Made by a program: the position numbers and the translations under genes. From Neomicrococcus lactis (GTDB lineage: Bacteria; Actinomycetota; Actinomycetes; Actinomycetales; Micrococcaceae): a stretch of DNA of 64,000 nt. The notes beneath the pieces are model-generated. The model did not search any database. It saw nothing but the letters and a program-made list of their open reading frames with translations, and had not been told where the DNA came from. The stretch lies in NCBI RefSeq assembly GCF_014200305.1, contig NZ_JACHBL010000001.1, positions 2,232,001 to 2,296,000 of the forward strand, in the 5' to 3' direction. Positions within the stretch are counted from its first letter, which is position 1. Every line of letters starts with the position of its first letter. Of the stretch, positions 50,353-58,643 are shown one piece after another.

Positions 50353-51939
50353 ATGAAGACTGTGGCGACGGATTCAGAGAAGGCCACCGGCGAAGTTGAA
50401 GACATGCTTCAACCGGTGCCGGAGTCTTCCCGCACTACCAAGCTTTCGGGCCAATTCTGGATCTGGGCGGGCGCCAACGTTGCCCCCATCAACTGGATCC
50501 TAGGAGCTCTCGGCATTCAGCTGGGCCTTGGCTTCTCGGACACCATCATTGTCCTAGTGCTTGGAAACATAATCGGCATGCTGGGCTTCGGCTTCTTCGT
50601 CCTTTTGGGACAGAAGACTGGTGCCACCGGCATGATCCTCGCTCGCGGCGCCTTCGGCCGCCGTGGCGCCTACTTGCCGGCAGCGATTCAGGCGGTCATC
50701 GCCATCGGCTGGTCGGCAGTCAATACCTGGGTCATCTTGGACCTCGTCATGGCTCTGTTCGGCCTCGTTGGTTGGGTAGATCCTGAAGCGCAGAACTTGG
50801 TCTGGCGCATCGCCACAGCGGCGGTCATTATGGCCATCCAGGTTGCTATTTGCTACCGCGGTTACCGCGCAATCGCTCTCTTTGAGCGCATCACCATGCC
50901 GCCAACCATCGTTGTTTTGGTGATCATGTCCATCATCGCGTGGACGCAGCTTCCTATCGACTGGTCCTACGCGGGTCCTGCTGGCCAGGAGCTCACCGGA
51001 ATGCCCCGTATTGCCGCCATGTCTTCCATCATGACCGCCATAGGCATTGGTTGGGGTATCGGTTGGTTCACCTACGCTCCCGATTACTCACGCTTTGTCT
51101 CTCGCAAGGTGGCTAAGTCCAAGCTCTACCTGGTGTCAGTCTTGGGCCAGTTCCTTCCTGTGGTCTGGCTTGGCGTCTTGGGTGCTTCGTTGGCCACCCG
51201 CAATGGACATGCTGACCCAGGCGAGCTCATTGTGTACAACTTCGGTGCCATGGCTATTCCAGTCATCCTTCTGGTGATCCACGGGCCTATCGCCACCAAC
51301 ATCATCAACCTCTACACCTTCACGGTGGCCACACAGTCACTCGATATTCGGGTATCTCGTAAGAAGATCTCCATCCTCGTGGGCTTCTTGTCCATGGCTG
51401 CTGTCATTGGCTTCCTCTTTGCCTCAGATTTCGCTCACTTGCTCCACAACTGGATCATCGCGATCGCGGCATGGGTGGCCACGTGGGGCGGCATCATGGC
51501 CGTTCACTACTTCATCTTTGAACGCAAGCACAAGAACTACAACTACTTGTTCTTCCCGCCGGGGGACACCAGCCTCAAAGCAGTCAACCCGGTAGCTTTC
51601 ATCTCCTTCTTCGCAGGCATCATCATGACGTGGATGTGCATGTATGGATCCACCGAGGCACTCCAGGGGCCTATCGCACGTGCGGTTGGAGGCATCGATT
51701 TCAGCTGGCTTGGTGGAACTGTCACCGCTGCGGGCCTCTATTACTTTCTAGGGCGTCGCCGCTGGAAGGAACGCCTTCACGAAGGTGTGCCGGTGGGAAT
51801 CCGTGACAACATGACGGCTCAAGATGCTCTGCACCTCCATGGTGACGCGACGGACGATTCACTCAACGATGAAGAAGTCGTTCCAACTGAGACCATCCTG
51901 GTCGAAGAGCCAGTGGTTGGAGCTGCGAAGCATGACTAA
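50353..51939 (+). CDS. NCS1-family permease, probable creatinine importer
   Basis: A 528-residue, 12-helix transporter of the nucleobase:cation symporter-1 family (cytosine permease type). The family start GQFWIWAGANVAPINWILGA is at residues 31-50 and QKTGATGMILARGAFG follows. It is translationally coupled to creatininase: its stop overlaps the next gene. Creatinine is chemically close to the nucleobases and hydantoins these carriers take up, so creatinine import is the natural inference; no sequence feature proves the substrate. No clear ribosome binding site precedes ATG 50353, and ATG 50404 is an alternative. Confidence 0.85.
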   Translation: MKTVATDSEKATGEVEDMLQPVPESSRTTKLSGQFWIWAGANVAPINWILGALGIQLGLGFSDTIIVLVLGNIIGMLGFGFFVLLGQKTGATGMILARGAFGRRGAYLPAAIQAVIAIGWSAVNTWVILDLVMALFGLVGWVDPEAQNLVWRIATAAVIMAIQVAICYRGYRAIALFERITMPPTIVVLVIMSIIAWTQLPIDWSYAGPAGQELTGMPRIAAMSSIMTAIGIGWGIGWFTYAPDYSRFVSRKVAKSKLYLVSVLGQFLPVVWLGVLGASLATRNGHADPGELIVYNFGAMAIPVILLVIHGPIATNIINLYTFTVATQSLDIRVSRKKISILVGFLSMAAVIGFLFASDFAHLLHNWIIAIAAWVATWGGIMAVHYFIFERKHKNYNYLFFPPGDTSLKAVNPVAFISFFAGIIMTWMCMYGSTEALQGPIARAVGGIDFSWLGGTVTAAGLYYFLGRRRWKERLHEGVPVGIRDNMTAQDALHLHGDATDDSLNDEEVVPTETILVEEPVVGAAKHD

Positions 51940-52720
51940 GCAGATCTTCTTGGACCAGCTGGACGCGCATTCGCTGCGCGAACGGCTCGCGAACGAAAAG
52001 CTCACGCTTATCATCCCGGTGGGTTCACTCGAGCAGCACGGTCCACACTTGCCTCTCGGTACCGATGCAATCCTGTCCACCAAGATTGCGGAAGGTGTGG
52101 CTCGGGAGCTCGGAGCGCTTGTGGCGCCGGCCTTTGCTTACGGATATAAATCACAGCAAAAGTCGGGTGGTGGAAACCATCTGATTGGCACCTCCAGCTT
52201 GTCTGCAGCCACGGTCATTGCTCAGACCAAGGACCTGGTGACCTCTTACCTCAAGCAAGGGTTTGAGCACATCATCTTCCTGAATGGTCACTACGAGAAC
52301 TATCAGTTCTTATATGAGGGCATTGACCTCGCGATGGAGTCTCTTAGTAGAGAACAGTTGGGGGACCGCTTTGGCCTCTTGTTGTCCTACTGGGACTACG
52401 TCGGCGAAGAAACCCTGGCGCAGGTATATCCGCAGGGCTTCCCCGGCTGGGACATTGAGCACGGTGGGGTTCTGGAAACGGCGCTCATGCTGCACTTGTC
52501 ACCCAACTCGGTGGACATGTCCCGAGCCCCCGTGGGCCCCGCAGCTGTCCTACCCAAATTCGATCGCCTGCCTGTGGTTGCAGCGCGCACCCCGCGGTCC
52601 GGTTGCCTCTCGGCTCCGGACGGGGCAAGCGCTGAGAAGGGGAAATTGTTGTACGACGACGTCGTGTCAGCTATTTCCTCCGACCTCGCCTTCGAGCTCC
52701 ACGAAGCAGTGGCGCTCTGA
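51932..52720 (+). CDS. creatininase (creatinine amidohydrolase)
   Basis: A 262-residue metal-dependent hydrolase that opens the creatinine ring to creatine. The metal ligands of characterised creatininase fall at the same positions: Glu34, His36 and Asp45 in GSLEQHGPHLPLGTD, and His120 and Glu122 in LNGHYEN. YEGIDLAMESL and DIEHGGVLETALM are also typical of creatininase proper, not of the mycofactocin or hydrolase relatives. The start at 51932 overlaps the permease stop by 8 bases. First step of the catabolic route encoded here. Confidence 0.93.
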   Translation: MTKQIFLDQLDAHSLRERLANEKLTLIIPVGSLEQHGPHLPLGTDAILSTKIAEGVARELGALVAPAFAYGYKSQQKSGGGNHLIGTSSLSAATVIAQTKDLVTSYLKQGFEHIIFLNGHYENYQFLYEGIDLAMESLSREQLGDRFGLLLSYWDYVGEETLAQVYPQGFPGWDIEHGGVLETALMLHLSPNSVDMSRAPVGPAAVLPKFDRLPVVAARTPRSGCLSAPDGASAEKGKLLYDDVVSAISSDLAFELHEAVAL

Positions 52721-52826
52721 CGCTCCTCTTGTTCCGCACGCAGTCGTAGAGAAGCCGACTCCGCTGTGCGGAACGAGGGCGTCGAAGAAATATCACCGAA
52801 ACCCCTTGACCAATACCTCCAATCAT

Positions 52827-52843
52827 GTTGTGATAATCGCAAC
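52827..52843 (+). promoter_or_regulatory. IclR-type operator upstream of creatinase
   Basis: GTTGTGATAATCGCAAC is a 17-base near-palindrome (one mismatch between arms), 46 bases before the creatinase start. A further half-site TTGCAAC lies at 52857-52863. The same pattern recurs at 57683 and 58521 around an IclR gene. Confidence 0.65.
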
Positions 52844-52889
52844 ACCGTAGTAAAAATTGCAACATCTACTCAACTCATAGGAGAGTGAA

Positions 52890-54137
52890 ATGACCACCAT
52901 CCCAGCATCGTCCATCGCCGAACTCGAGCGCACCAAAGTTCTTCACAACGGTGAAAAGGTTTCCTTGACCTTCTCCGACGCTGAAATGGAGCGCCGGCTC
53001 AACGGTCTGCGCAAGATCATGGAGGATAAGGGCCTCGAAGCCACCGTGCTCACCTCATACCACGGCATCAAGTACTACTCGGACTTCCTCTTCACCACCT
53101 TCGGCCGCGCCTACGCACTCGTGGTTACCCCACAGGATTCCGTCTCCGTGACCGCCAACATCGACGCCGGCATGCCATGGCGCCGCTCCTACGGTGACAA
53201 CTTGGTTTACACCGACTGGAAGCGTGACAACTACCAGTTCGCGATCGCTGAGGCTTTGGCACAGCGCGCTATCACCCCGAAGCGCCTCGGCATCGAGTCC
53301 GACTTCCTCACCTTGGACCAGCACGCAAAGTTGCAGGCACAGTTCCCAGGTGTTGAGTTGGTTGACATTTCCAAGGAAGCCATGCGCCAGCGCATGATCA
53401 AGTCCGCCGAGGAAATTGAGGTCATCAAGCACGGTGCACGCATCGGCGACTTGGGTGGCGAGGCCATCAAGGCTGCTATTCGCGAAGGCATCACCGAGTA
53501 CGAAGTTGCTCTCATCGGCACCGAGGCCATGACGCACGAGATCGCTCGCACGTTCCCAGATTCGGAAATCCGCGACACCTGGGTATGGTTCCAGTCCGGC
53601 ATCAATACGGACGGCGCTCACAACTGGGCCACCACCCGTAAGTTGCAGAAGGGCGACATCCTCTCCCTCAACTGCTTCCCAATGACCTCCGGCTACTACA
53701 CCGCTCTTGAGCGCACCATGTTCTTGGGCCAGCCGGACGAGCGTTCCCTTGAATTGTGGAACATCAACGTTGAGGTACACCGCGCAGGTCTCGAGCTCAT
53801 CAAGCCAGGCGCTGTCTGCAAGGACATCTCGGCTGAACTCAACGAGATCTACATCGGTTACGGATTGCTCCCGAACCGCACCTTCGGCTACGGACACTCC
53901 TTCGGTGTTCTCTCGCACTACTACGGCCGCGAAGCGGGCCTGGAGTTGCGCGAAGACATCGACACCGTGTTGGAGCCGGGCATGGTGGTCTCCATGGAAC
54001 CAATGATCACGGTCATGGACGGCGAGCCAGGCGCCGGTGGCTACCGTGAGCACGACATCCTCGTTGTCGGCGAAGACGGCGCAGAGAACATCACGAAGTT
54101 CGGCTTCGGTCCGGAGCACAACATCATCGATGCCTAA
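52890..54137 (+). CDS. creatinase (creatine amidinohydrolase)
   Basis: A 415-residue pita-bread-fold (M24) enzyme that hydrolyses creatine to sarcosine and urea; known enzymes are 403-411 residues. The active His lies in TDGAHNW (His244, offset 12 from the His232 of the Pseudomonas enzyme), and unlike M24 peptidases it lacks the metal-ligand set. RTFGYGHSFGVLSHYYGREAG and MVVSMEPMITVMDGEPGAGGYREHD are diagnostic. Start 52890 has AGGAGAG 6-7 bases upstream. It is separated from creatininase by 169 bases and has its own operator. Sarcosine from it feeds SoxBDAG. Confidence 0.93.
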   Translation: MTTIPASSIAELERTKVLHNGEKVSLTFSDAEMERRLNGLRKIMEDKGLEATVLTSYHGIKYYSDFLFTTFGRAYALVVTPQDSVSVTANIDAGMPWRRSYGDNLVYTDWKRDNYQFAIAEALAQRAITPKRLGIESDFLTLDQHAKLQAQFPGVELVDISKEAMRQRMIKSAEEIEVIKHGARIGDLGGEAIKAAIREGITEYEVALIGTEAMTHEIARTFPDSEIRDTWVWFQSGINTDGAHNWATTRKLQKGDILSLNCFPMTSGYYTALERTMFLGQPDERSLELWNINVEVHRAGLELIKPGAVCKDISAELNEIYIGYGLLPNRTFGYGHSFGVLSHYYGREAGLELREDIDTVLEPGMVVSMEPMITVMDGEPGAGGYREHDILVVGEDGAENITKFGFGPEHNIIDA

Positions 54138-54154
54138 TTAAGAGGCTCCGCTGG

Positions 54155-54200
54155 GCCCCTGCCTTACGCATCTCTTTCGGGAGATCCGTGAAGCGGGGGC
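54155..54200 (+). terminator. terminator after creatinase
   Basis: GCCCC (54155-54159) to GGGGC (54196-54200), with inner ATCTC/GAGAT pairing (54170-54185), followed by TCTTTGGTTT. The rest of the 285-base gap to the next gene holds only the leader of the dehydrogenase gene. Confidence 0.65.
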
Positions 54201-54422
54201 TCTTTGGTTTGGGGAAATCCCTTCGGAAATCGTCATATTTGGGGCACTTTCCGAATCTTGGTCGACGAACGGTAGTGAACGCGCGCCAAGCGGTGAACTT
54301 TCTGAGTTTCGGTTGAGAGTTTGAGGATTTCCTGTTGCGTGGGATGAAATGTGACTAGGCTCACACTTACGTGGTGGTGCCAGCGAACGGAGCGCCGGCC
54401 GCGACGACGCAAAGGAGCAAAC

Positions 54423-55946
54423 GTGACCGTTTACGCAAACCCTGGAACTGAGGGTTCGGTCGTTACCTTCAAGAGCCGCTACGAGCACTACATTGGCGGC
54501 GAATGGAAGGCCCCTATCAAGGGACAGTACTTCGAGAATGTGTCCCCTATTAACGGCAAGGTGTTCTGCGAAGTTGGCCGCGGTACTCCTGAGGATATTG
54601 AAGCCGCGCTTGATGCCGCCCACGCAGCCGCACCAGCATGGGGCAAGACGAGCCCCGCTGAACGCGCCGTCATCCTCAACAAGATCGCCGACCGCATGGA
54701 AGAGAATCTTGAGCTCATCGCCGTCGCAGAATCTTGGGACAACGGCAAGGCCGTCCGTGAAACTCTGAACGCGGACATTCCACTAGCGATTGATCACTTC
54801 CGTTACTTTGCCGGCGCCATTCGCGCTCAAGAGGGCTCGCTCTCGCAGCTCGATGACAACACCACGGCCTACCACTATCACGAGCCACTCGGCGTCGTGG
54901 GCCAGATCATCCCTTGGAACTTCCCCATTCTGATGGCCGTCTGGAAGCTCGCACCGGCGCTCGCGGCAGGCAACGCCGTGGTCCTCAAGCCAGCAGAACA
55001 GACGCCCGCCAGCATTCTTGTCCTCTTCGAAATTATTGGCGATCTGCTCCCGCCGGGTGTCGTCAATGTGGTGAATGGCTTTGGCCTCGAGGCCGGAAAG
55101 CCGCTCGCTTCCAACAAGCGCATCCGCAAGATCGCGTTCACAGGCGAAACCACCACGGGCCGACTCATCATGCAGTACGCCTCGGAGAACCTCATCCCGG
55201 TCACCCTCGAATTGGGCGGCAAGAGCCCTAACCTCTTCTTCGAAGACATCATGTCCGCAGACGACGCCTTCTATGACAAGGCTCAAGAAGGTTTCACGCT
55301 CTTCGCGCTCAATCAGGGCGAAGTTTGCACGTGCCCATCCCGCGCGCTGATTCAGGAGTCCATCGCGGACAAGTTCTTGGAGGCTGTGGTGGCTCGCACG
55401 CAGGCCATCAAGCAGGGTAACCCGCTGGACACGGACACCATGATGGGTGCTCAGGCGTCCAATGATCAGCTCGAAAAGATCCTTTCCTATATGGATATTG
55501 GACGCCAAGAAGGTGCTCAGGTGTTGACCGGTGGCGGTCGCGCCGAACTCGGTGGCGACCTTGAAGGTGGCTACTACGTGCAGCCCACCATTTTCCGCGG
55601 CCAGAACAAAATGCGCATTTTCCAGGAAGAGATCTTCGGCCCTGTGGTCTCCGTGACGACGTTCAAGGACTACGCGGACGCAATCTCCATTGCCAACGAC
55701 ACCCTCTATGGTTTGGGCGCTGGCGTCTGGAGCCGCAATGGCAACGTTGCGTATCGTGCTGGCCGTGACATTCAGGCCGGCCGTGTGTGGGTCAACCAGT
55801 ATCACGCGTACCCTGCACACTCGGCGTTCGGTGGCTACAAGTCCTCGGGCATTGGCCGTGAGAACCACCTCATGATGCTCAATCACTACCAGCAGACCAA
55901 GAACCTTTTGGTCTCCTACTCAGAAGACAAGCTCGGTTTCTTCTAA
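54423..55946 (+). CDS. NAD(P)-dependent aldehyde dehydrogenase
   Basis: A 507-residue class 3-like aldehyde dehydrogenase (acetaldehyde/short-chain aldehyde group). The catalytic pair is Glu in LELGGKSPN and Cys in [25 protein letters not shown] and [18 protein letters not shown] bind cofactor. The GTG at 54423 has AGGAG 7 bases upstream and is preferred to an upstream in-frame start. The gene is followed 24 bases later by a DUF779 gene, a pairing common in actinobacteria. Next to sarcosine catabolism it could remove formaldehyde-derived or other aldehydes, but that link is only by position. Confidence 0.93.
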   Translation: MTVYANPGTEGSVVTFKSRYEHYIGGEWKAPIKGQYFENVSPINGKVFCEVGRGTPEDIEAALDAAHAAAPAWGKTSPAERAVILNKIADRMEENLELIAVAESWDNGKAVRETLNADIPLAIDHFRYFAGAIRAQEGSLSQLDDNTTAYHYHEPLGVVGQIIPWNFPILMAVWKLAPALAAGNAVVLKPAEQTPASILVLFEIIGDLLPPGVVNVVNGFGLEAGKPLASNKRIRKIAFTGETTTGRLIMQYASENLIPVTLELGGKSPNLFFEDIMSADDAFYDKAQEGFTLFALNQGEVCTCPSRALIQESIADKFLEAVVARTQAIKQGNPLDTDTMMGAQASNDQLEKILSYMDIGRQEGAQVLTGGGRAELGGDLEGGYYVQPTIFRGQNKMRIFQEEIFGPVVSVTTFKDYADAISIANDTLYGLGAGVWSRNGNVAYRAGRDIQAGRVWVNQYHAYPAHSAFGGYKSSGIGRENHLMMLNHYQQTKNLLVSYSEDKLGFF

Positions 55947-55970
55947 ACCGAAAAATTGAGGGAGGGCATG

Positions 55971-56378
55971 ATGACAACACGTGTTGAGGCTCGGCCGGAG
56001 ATTGCAGGCGAGGAAGTCTCGCGCGTGGCGCTCACGCCCGCAGCCGTGGAGCTTCTGCAGAAACTCTGGGGGATCCACGGCCCCCTCATGTTCCACCAGT
56101 CGGGCGGTTGCTGCGACGGTTCCGCACCTATGTGTTTCCCGGATGGAGACTTCAAGACGGGGGATTCGGACGTGCTGTTGGGCACGTTCGAGCTTCCGTC
56201 GCCGGAAGGCGATTCCGTCTTGGGGAACATTGGGTTTTGGATGTCCCGCGAGCAGTTCGAGTACTGGAAACACACTCACCTCACAGTGGATGTGGTCAAT
56301 GGTCGCGGCGCCGGCTTCTCCGTTGAGGCGCCGGAAGGAAAGCGATTCTTGATTCGCAGTACGATCATGGACGCCTGA
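55971..56378 (+). CDS. DUF779 protein paired with aldehyde dehydrogenase
   Basis: A 135-residue protein with the DUF779 core: FHQSGGCCDGSAPMCF, containing a Cys-Cys pair and a third Cys that could bind metal, then DVLLGTF and FWMSREQFEYWKHTHL. ATG 55971 is chosen over 55968 because AGGGAGGG is then 5 bases upstream. The family is frequently next to aldehyde or alcohol dehydrogenase genes; its function is unassigned. It ends before a convergent MFS gene. Confidence 0.85.
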   Translation: MTTRVEARPEIAGEEVSRVALTPAAVELLQKLWGIHGPLMFHQSGGCCDGSAPMCFPDGDFKTGDSDVLLGTFELPSPEGDSVLGNIGFWMSREQFEYWKHTHLTVDVVNGRGAGFSVEAPEGKRFLIRSTIMDA

Positions 56379-56390
56379 TAGGGCCGTATA

Positions 56391-56411
56391 AGTACGACGA
56401 CGCAGCTCACC
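56391..56411 (+). repeat. copy of the dispersed TACGACG motif
   Basis: AGTACGACGACGCAGCTCAC lies just after the DUF779 stop and runs into the following terminator stem, the same layout as the copy at 1879. Confidence 0.5.
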
Positions 56412-56442
56412 TCCGTACACCAGCTTTCGGTGCGCGGAGGTG
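56408..56442. terminator. hairpin between convergent DUF779 and MFS genes
   Basis: CACCTCCG (56408-56415) pairs with CGGAGGTG (56435-56442), with an inner CACC/GGTG step. It serves convergent genes. Confidence 0.65.
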
Positions 56443-56463
56443 CTGTTGTGTCAGGGGTTGGGT

Positions 56464-57660
56464 TTAGTCGGCCGTGCGGGGGAGTGCCGTGCGCGAGTTG
56501 AGTGCGACGGCAACGATGGAGCCTGAAAGCAGTACGGCCAGAAGGCCGAGTTGCCACCATGGTGAAAGCCAAATACCTACAAACGCCAGAATGGCGGGGC
56601 CCAAGAAGCCAATGTAAGCAAGGGTGTAGTACTTGCCGTTGTAGCTGCCCAGCTGACCCACGGGAGCTAGTCGCTGGGTTTCCAAAAGGCCGGACACCAT
56701 GAGAGTTCCGTATGCGCAGCCCAGCACAGTGGACGCGAGGAGCCCCAGCGCCGGACTTTCGAGCCACATAGCGAGTGCGAATACCCCTAAACCAAGGGCT
56801 GACGTGCTCATTCCCACTAACAGAGCGCGTGCACTGGTGGGGGTGTCCAGCTTTCGGGCCAAGGGCTGAATGAGGACACCGAAGCCTTGTACGAGTGCCA
56901 CACATGCGGTGGCGTAAAGCAAACGGTTCACGCCGTAGTTGGCCATGAAGGCGGGAACCACCGCGAAGCCGGTGGTCACGGAGCCGAAAACCCATGGGGC
57001 TGCCGGTCCCACCACGCGCCCGAAGCGACGCTTTGAGAGCGCCACGTCCTTGGTGGGAAGCGCGGCGTGAGCGGCCTGGCGATGCGGGTGCAAAGTTTCC
57101 GGGAGCGCCCGGATGACCGCAAGCATGACCAAGCTGAGTGCAATGTGAACCGCGTATGGAAGCACCTGCGGCAAGGGGGCGAAATACGCAAGTAGCCCCG
57201 CCACGATGGCCCCCAGCATGAATCCGCTCGCTGAATACAGCGAACCGCGCTGTGTCCCGGTGCTGAAGGCGGCGTCGTCGTACGGTGCTTGTGAAAGTTC
57301 CTTCACCCAACTGGTGGTCACAGCCATCGCGAGTCCCGTGGCGACTCCCGCGACGAAACGGCCTACGAAGAGCAGCCACAACCAAGCCGAGCCGCCGATC
57401 ATGAGGACGCTTGCGACCACCGCCAAAACGAGGGCGAGGCGCGTGAGTCCGGCTCGGCCGCGCTGATCCGACAGCGATCCGCCGCGCAAGAGCGCGGGGA
57501 TCAAACCTAAAACGTAAATGCCGAGCATGGCGGTGACGGCCAGCTCGCTGATGCCATGTTCTTGGCGGTATAGCGCCAAGAGGGACGCGAATTGGTTGGC
57601 GCCCCAGCCCACCATCAACAGCGATAGCGCGGCGCCTAACCAATATTTTCTGGCAATCAT
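56464..57660 (-). CDS. MFS transporter, unknown substrate
   Basis: A 398-residue, 12-helix major facilitator protein; MVGWGANQFASLLALYRQ begins helix 1, and the helix 2-3 loop RGGSLSDQRGRAGLTR is the MFS signature. The general shape is that of an exporter. A loop near residue 130 (APYDDAAFS) is encoded by a TACGACG copy on the - strand (near 57270). It is divergent from the IclR gene, and an IclR-type site lies between them, so it may be part of the same regulon. Confidence 0.82.
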   Translation of the reverse strand: MIARKYWLGAALSLLMVGWGANQFASLLALYRQEHGISELAVTAMLGIYVLGLIPALLRGGSLSDQRGRAGLTRLALVLAVVASVLMIGGSAWLWLLFVGRFVAGVATGLAMAVTTSWVKELSQAPYDDAAFSTGTQRGSLYSASGFMLGAIVAGLLAYFAPLPQVLPYAVHIALSLVMLAVIRALPETLHPHRQAAHAALPTKDVALSKRRFGRVVGPAAPWVFGSVTTGFAVVPAFMANYGVNRLLYATACVALVQGFGVLIQPLARKLDTPTSARALLVGMSTSALGLGVFALAMWLESPALGLLASTVLGCAYGTLMVSGLLETQRLAPVGQLGSYNGKYYTLAYIGFLGPAILAFVGIWLSPWWQLGLLAVLLSGSIVAVALNSRTALPRTAD

Positions 57661-57682
57661 GTGACCATCTTGTCAGTGAGTT

Positions 57683-57699
57683 GTTGTGAAATCCGCACC
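57683..57699. promoter_or_regulatory. IclR-type operator between MFS and iclR-type genes
   Basis: GTTGTGAAATCCGCACC matches the pattern GTTGTGAnnnnCGCAnC seen also at 52827 and 58521. It lies 22 bases from the MFS start and 28 from the IclR start, so it suits autoregulation. Confidence 0.55.
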
Positions 57700-57726
57700 A
57701 ACGTTCCGTAGATGTGAGGAGCCCTT

Positions 57727-58464
57727 GTGAGTGAAGAAGCCGCAGCGGCGGGAAAGGCGACGCGCGAAGGGTCTTCCGTGATCGCGAATGTTTTTGAAGT
57801 GCTCAAGTGCTTCACGGTGGACCAGACGTTGTTGGGCGTCACGGAAATCGCCGCGCGGGTGGGACTGCACAAGTCCAGCGTGTCCCGCATTTTGTCCACG
57901 CTCGAGCTCTTGGAAATCGTGGAGCGGGACGAGGAAAGCCGGAAGTTCCGGCTGGGACTGGGACTCATTAGTGTCGCAGGACCGTTGCTCGCGGGCCTTG
58001 ATATTCGCCGATTGGCGTTGCCGTTTATGCGCGAACTCGCGGAGGAAACTCAGGAGTCCGTGGCGCTCCAGGTGTGGTCTGGCTCGGAGTCTGTGACCGT
58101 AGAGCAGGTTCCTTCGCCGCAGCAGATCAAGCACATGGCAGCACTCGGTACGCGCTATTCCACGTATGAAAGTGCGTCAGTGCAAGTGTTGGAATCGCAT
58201 GCGAATCCAACCAAGGCGCGCTCCAAGGCCACGCTCAAAGAGCTGGCCGAGCAGGGCTATCTCGCTAACTACGGACGCACTTCACCGGACGAGGTGGGTG
58301 TCTCCGCGCCGGTCTTTGACCATCGCGGGGAAGTGGTGGGTGCCATCATCATGTTGGCTCCGCGATACCGCGTGCCGGAGGAGCGCGTGGCAGATTTGGG
58401 GCGGGCCACACGCGACTGCGCGGCTCGGATTTCCGCGCGAATGGGTGCCCCGGGAAAGGCGTAA
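57727..58464 (+). CDS. IclR-family transcriptional regulator
   Basis: A 245-residue regulator: N-terminal winged helix (residues about 18-75, SVIANVFEVLKCFTVDQTLLG, VGLHKSSVSRILSTLELLEIV) and C-terminal IclR effector domain (about 85-240, ESVALQVWSGSESVTVEQ, GVSAPVFDHRGEVVGAIIM). GTG 57727 has GAGGAG about 9 bases upstream. Operator-like 17-mers precede it, the next transporter gene and creatinase, which points to control of creatine/sarcosine use. Effector unknown. Confidence 0.92.
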   Translation: MSEEAAAAGKATREGSSVIANVFEVLKCFTVDQTLLGVTEIAARVGLHKSSVSRILSTLELLEIVERDEESRKFRLGLGLISVAGPLLAGLDIRRLALPFMRELAEETQESVALQVWSGSESVTVEQVPSPQQIKHMAALGTRYSTYESASVQVLESHANPTKARSKATLKELAEQGYLANYGRTSPDEVGVSAPVFDHRGEVVGAIIMLAPRYRVPEERVADLGRATRDCAARISARMGAPGKA

Positions 58465-58520
58465 TGCGGGGCTGCCGCAGATTAATATTTGCCGATCTAT
58501 TGACGTTCAGACGCAACCGT

Positions 58521-58537
58521 GTTGTGATTTACGCAAC
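58521..58537 (+). promoter_or_regulatory. IclR-type operator upstream of MHS transporter
   Basis: GTTGTGATTTACGCAAC, with an extra ACGCAAC half-site at 58511-58517. It lies 107 bases before the transporter start, and shares the first eight bases and CGCAAC end with the creatinase site at 52827. Confidence 0.65.
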
Positions 58538-58643
58538 AAAATTGTTCCTTCTGGATCCCCCACTGCTGCAGCACGAGGGCAATTTCGTTAAGACACAGGC
58601 AACCGGATAACGGTCGCCATACTCTGACGTCAAGGACAGGCAC

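Noticed and set aside
52890-54137. Creatinase as an ordinary M24 aminopeptidase
   Set aside because: The peptidase metal-ligand set is missing, and the gene lies in a creatinine/sarcosine locus with creatinase-specific segments.
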